Part shown: positions 59,557 to 64,000 of the stretch, in pieces
Layout: each line of letters begins with the position of its first letter
Numbering within the stretch: the stretch's first letter is position 1
From: Sanderia malayensis
Lineage: Eukaryota; Cnidaria; Scyphozoa; Semaeostomeae; Pelagiidae
Length of the DNA: 64,000 nt
Reading direction: 5' to 3'
NCBI GenBank assembly: GCA_013076295.1
Contig: RQOL01000660.1
Location: 6,662,896-6,726,895, forward strand
Translations under genes and position numbers: made by a program
The notes under the pieces: model-generated
Database searches by the model: none
The model's input: only the letters and a program-made list of their open reading frames with translations
What the model was told of the DNA's origin: nothing

Positions 59557-61738
59557 ACGCAGTTCGGTGAGCATAGGAACAGAAATAAATGCTTTTCGAG
59601 CAAGCAATTTTGTCGCAAAAAGCATGCTGTCGTTGCAAATCACTGAGGTTTTCATATCGTAAGCAAGGAAACTGTGGTGGCAGTAATCGAAATCCTGTGG
59701 AGCCACGACATTGACATTTGCACCGTAATCAAAATTCCACCCTTTTCAGAAGCGTTGCGCAATCTGAAACCACCGGTAGTAAGAGAGAACAATTTTAAAG
59801 CATTTCATATAAATGCAGAGAGACTATTCTGCTATTGTAACGTCGGTGTTTGTTATCATCCATCAAATATAGCAACAAATCCATCAAATATAGCAACAAA
59901 ATGTGAATATATCACAACATAATAACAGCTAAAGCAACGAAACATGGAAACCTTATCAACGTCATCATGCTCATCATTATGATCATGATCATTTTTATTA
60001 TTATTGCACCCTGCACCCTGCACTGCGCAGGTATATTGAGTTTTTTACCGCCAGAAAACACTTGCAAAGTTTTCTCTGGGATGCAAAAGGGCCTTAGTTA
60101 CCCGAGGTTCGAGTTACTCCTGGCCCGACTTATCATGATTTTGCTGTTTTTATGAATATTTTTTGGAGTTTACTTCATTTATCTTTATCAAGTAAGAACA
60201 CATTCCACCAAAATATTCACAATACACAACTACTCAGATTTACTTCTTGATAAATGCAGACATACGAAATCCAAGCACGTTTTATTCTGAATACAAACTA
60301 TATCGGCAACATGAACAAGAGAAGTATAACTAGAACTGGAAGCTGCAAGTTATATAAAGAGTTACAAATAGTTAACCTTCTAATCTGCAATGGTTTCTAA
60401 AATGTAAATATTTCTAACTGAAAACTAAACAATGTCTGGGTCAAATAGATCATTCGAGTCACTCCCTTACTTCCATTCAAAGTCACCATCTCGTTCTCAA
60501 TCTGTCTCTTTTTCGTGTTAAGCACGCCACGATGGAATGTCAAGCATGCTGGCAGTGGTCCTTTCTAAAAGGGGGAACGGCAATTACAGGAATGATGATG
60601 ATGATGATACTGATGGTGACTGCGTAAAACCTGATACGCCAGATTAAGATAGCCTGCCTTTCGCAAGTCATTAACATACCAAAGGGAGGGAATATATCAA
60701 CTTTCCTTGTTGATGAGCGTCAAAGCAGATCATGCGATGAAAAACTTCCGTGCATAATTAATTCAAGTTAATATATTTTATATATTAACCAACATCAGAT
60801 GCATTCCATCTTTGAGACAAAATAGATCTATCCTATCCATGACTCTTCTCAAGAATCTATCAAAAAATTTATAACTCTGTTTATGCCAAACAGAAATTGT
60901 GTTACAATGACATGATTTGAGTAGTTGTGTATTGTGAATATTTTGGTAGAATGTGCTCTTTCTTGATAAAGACAAATGAAATAAACTCCAAAAGAAATAA
61001 TATTCATAAAAACAGCAAAATCATGATACGTCGGGCCAGGAGTAACTCGAACCTCGGGTAACTAAGGCCCTTTTGCATCCCATAGAAAACTTTACAAGTG
61101 TTTTCTAGCGGTCAAAAATTCAATATACCTGCGCAGTGCAGGGTGCACAATAATAATAAAAATGATGATAGCGATTATAATGACGAGCATGATGACGTTG
61201 ATAAGGTTTCCATGCTTCGTTGCTTTAGCTGTTGTTATGTTGTGATATATTCACATTTTGTTGCTATATTTGATGGATGATAACAAACACAGACGTTACA
61301 ATAGCAGAATAGTCTTTCTGCATTTATATGAAATGCTTTAAAATTGTTCTCTCTTACTACCGGTGGTTTCAGATTGCGCAACGCTTCTGAAAAGGGTGGA
61401 ATTTTGATTACGGTGCAAATGTCAATGTCGTGGCTCCACAGGATTTCGATTACTGCCACCACAGTTTCCTTGCTTACGATATGAAAACCTCAGTGATTTG
61501 CAACGACAGCGTGCTTTTTGCGACAAAATTGCTTGCTCGAAAAGCATTTATTTCTGTTCCTATGCTCACCAAACTGCGTTTCATACTTCAAAACAGTGCC
61601 TTTGACTTCGCTACAATAATTACAGTGAAAATAATGCAAATTTGGCAGTTTTAAAGACATGGGTCGTATTTCCCTAGGTCCTATAGTCGTGCGTCCGAGA
61701 GTCCCCGAGTCGTGGGGTCCAGCGATTAGAACTACCCG
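59398..61738. repeat. 2.3-kb near-perfect palindrome (arms about 830 bp, spacer about 680 bp)
   Basis: Left arm 59398-60236 is the reverse complement of 60918-61738. The arms differ by scattered substitutions and by an 18-bp tandem duplication near 59862-59900 that only the left arm has. The outer ends read TAGTTCTAATCGCTGG. Paired open frames inside the arms overlap each other on opposite strands and show no domain. The spacer includes a GAT microsatellite near 60597. It could be a long-TIR non-autonomous transposon or an inverted duplication. Confidence 0.9.
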
Positions 61739-63665
61739 GAGAAAACAGAAGAAAAAAGTGAGATTGGGAGTTTTGAGTTTTCCTTGAACTCTTGAGATTG
61801 TACTTAAATATACACATTTCTATCAAGATACCTGACATTTTCCACTGCTATTTTCGATTTTCCACAACCTCCATTATTTTTCATATAATTTTGATCATTA
61901 GTACCCATATTTTTTGTAACGAGACCAGTGCCAGGTAATTAAAATGATTTGAAGACCTAGATAGCTGTGTCACAAATTGCGTACAACATAAATAAGAAAA
62001 GGGGGCTTATGTGTGATGGAGCACAAATAGCACCAACTCAATTCAAGAATCTTCGCGATAATAAAATCCCACAAAGAGACAATGTTATACTTCTAAACTT
62101 ACTCCATTCACTTTCGTACATTTTAAACATTTGATCAGGTAACATTGTTTACCCTTCGTCTGATTTCGTTTTTGAAAAATTCTTTAAAATAAACTAACTT
62201 GAAATTATTTGCTTGAAAATGTTGAAGTTTCCAATAGAAGTATTTGATCAATACCCACAAATTTTTGACAGCATCCGGCCTTTAGTTATTAAATCAAAAA
62301 GAAAATTCATCTCTCATTGATATTGTTTAGGTTTTTGTATTGAACTATGTGATTGAACTTTTGAATTCAACTACCCAGTTAATAGTAACTACTGCGGAAT
62401 GATATTACGTCAAGAAGAAGTATCACTATCATTCCTATATACTCACGAAAAATCTTATGAATATATTTAATGAAATAAATACCATTGCCAGTACACGAAT
62501 TTTTTACAGGAAAGTTTTTTTCAGTCCAGCCTTTAGACTTCTTTAGCTTTTTCCTAATTTCAGCACTAGTGCACTCTGGCATATTATTATTATTATTATT
62601 ATTATTGTTTAGCATAAAATTGGAAAGTTTTACGTTACTAAGCATACGCAGGCAGTGATTAAAAAAATGAAATGCCATAAATACGCTATATTTTTCAAAA
62701 ACCCTCATCGTCATAAACTCTGTGAAGACAACAAGACAACAGCTTAGCTCAAAATACATACATAACCATGATATTTATATGACAATAACTACAAATGTTG
62801 AATGGCAATTTCCTTTGAAAGTTCGAATCAAATTCCAGCCCTGAACTTTCTTAATTTTTTGAAGAACCAAGCACAATTTTCTTATAAAATACCTTCTCAT
62901 AAAATAAAAAACAATTTATCTTTATAAATGTGTAGTGGTGAGACTTTCATGAACATACATAACTAATAGAACCGAGATTCTGTTCTAAAAATGTCTTCAT
63001 CATTCAATTTCTTAAAAACTTTTTAAAATTCTTTCTGGCTTGAGAAAAGTGAAATTAATGCAATAAATAATGAAAGATAAGTAGCAAATTATAATACACG
63101 TAAGTATCGTAGATCTGAATACAATGAAGGAGATATGAGATATAAATACAATAAAAGAGATATTTAATTATGGCATAAAAATGAGTGGCCAACAGGGAGG
63201 CTAATCATTGACCAGTTAGATTCAATCTAACGAGGTCATCGTACGACTAATGCTAACAATGTTTTTAATTAGACGCTGAAAAACAATACCAACAAAGAAC
63301 AATGACAACAGCGCAACATGAAAAGAGAGATTTTGAGTGCTTGTTGAAAATCCCTCCTTTCTCTGATGGAAAATTTGTATATTATATATGGATGTATTTG
63401 CTTTCTGCAGAGCTTAAAGTCATCGGAGACTGGCATTTGTGAGCAGTTAAGAAATACAGAATGACACAAGACGATTGGGCTTAGATAAGAGCGGGGAAAA
63501 TATCACCCTTTAAAAGGCATAATCTATACGATGAATTGATCAAAGACTTGCCCGTGAATGCAGTGCAGAAATCTATTTCTATGCGCCATCGTGCCGCCGC
63601 CTGACCAGGGAAAAGGAAAGCCACAGACAGAAATAAACAAGAAAGCTGTTTAGAGGTGTTTCCTC
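61739..63665. other. Intergenic AT-rich stretch
   Basis: No gene recognised. It has an ATT microsatellite at 62579-62607 and MITE-like text near 62510-62570 and 62840-62890 (CAGTCCAGCCTTTAGACTTC, CCTGAACTTTCTTAATTTTT), related to the 19-20 kb and 27 kb elements. Confidence 0.5.
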
Positions 63666-63671
63666 TTTATT
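63666..63671 (-). terminator. Candidate poly(A) signal on the minus strand
   Basis: AATAAA about 280 nt past a minus-strand stop at 63949-63951, followed by a GT-rich stretch (CTTGTTTATTTCTGTCTGTG read on the minus strand). Confidence 0.4.
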
Positions 63672-63948
63672 ATCTACACAACCCAATTGTTATTAATGTT
63701 ATGTTAAGCAGCAATTCTTCAGAATCACGTCATATTGTGCAAAGCACGGATTGGGAAAACAAGACCGCAGCAATACCAGCACAAAAATCACCACATGTGT
63801 TCTTCGTGACATTCTTTTCCGCATATTGAAAATCCAATTTTTGACAGAAAATAAGAAAAGAGAGGATATAACAATCACACTGGCCGCATCCAACGTGCGC
63901 GAAGTAAAGACTTTTTCTCTCTCACTCACGCCTGGGATAATAAGAAAA

Positions 63949-64000
63949 TTAAACGATCTTGCCGAGTTTTTCAGCAACACGGTACACATTGTCTTGCTTG
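63949..64000 (-). CDS. Possible C-terminal end of a gene continuing beyond the window
   Basis: Read on the minus strand from the edge: KQDNVYRVAEKLGKIV then TAA. The composition looks protein-like, and a poly(A) signal lies at a suitable distance downstream. Too short to name a family; 17 codons give no domain evidence. Confidence 0.3.
   Translation of the reverse strand, partial: KQDNVYRVAEKLGKIV

Noticed and set aside
60050..60125. Possible tRNA-like B-box in GAGGTTCGAGTTACTCC text
   Set aside because: No A-box, no cloverleaf and no acceptor stem could be built around it; the motif is part of the palindrome arm.
59482..61654. Matching 74- and 75-82-codon frames in the arms of the 2.3-kb palindrome
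   Set aside because: Frames overlap on opposite strands within each arm, and their similarity simply reflects arm identity.

Overview
This is a visibly AT-rich animal (metazoan) nuclear segment. It has long, TE-rich introns with GT-AG boundaries and three spliced protein genes of recognisable animal families. Nothing bacterial or viral stands out. The families, long introns and abundant short inverted-repeat elements suggest a non-vertebrate, probably marine animal; the clade cannot be fixed from this window.

Left part (1-20 kb): a complete endophilin-A gene on the minus strand (ATG 18580, stop 969; 11 coding exons, 359 codons). Its last intron (1112-10987) splits the SH3 domain. That intron holds a separate, intact two-exon plus-strand gene, 2655-8897, encoding a coiled coil, a KCTD-type BTB (T1) domain and a TLDc domain. 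The nested gene's own intron holds a composite of inverted repeats, including an element inserted inside another with a clear 6-bp target duplication.

Middle (20-27 kb): a 6.6-kb minisatellite with higher-order structure separates endophilin from the next gene. The left edge of the array abuts a TA-flanked MITE.

Right part (27.5-57 kb): a complete DmX-like / Rabconnectin-3 alpha (DMXL) gene on the minus strand (ATG 56930, stop 27536). I traced 38 coding exons whose splice phases all agree and which sum to 9264 nt, or 3087 amino acids, about the length of vertebrate DMXL proteins. Unusual features are nine and a half 13-residue repeats encoded in exon 21, a 2-kb 23-bp satellite pressed against a 3' splice site, and an antisense copy of exon 20 inside its own intron 12.

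Far right (57-64 kb): the DMXL upstream region with a perfect 45-bp inverted repeat, a 2.3-kb near-perfect palindrome (59398-61738), and at the edge a possible terminal exon plus poly(A) signal of another minus-strand gene.

Functionally, endophilin-A (vesicle membrane bending and recruitment of uncoating factors) and DMXL (V-ATPase assembly and vesicle acidification) both act in endocytic and synaptic-vesicle cycling. They are tandem neighbours on one strand; whether that means anything is open. The 23-bp and 218-bp arrays, the palindrome and at least five families of TIR elements make up much of the non-coding sequence.
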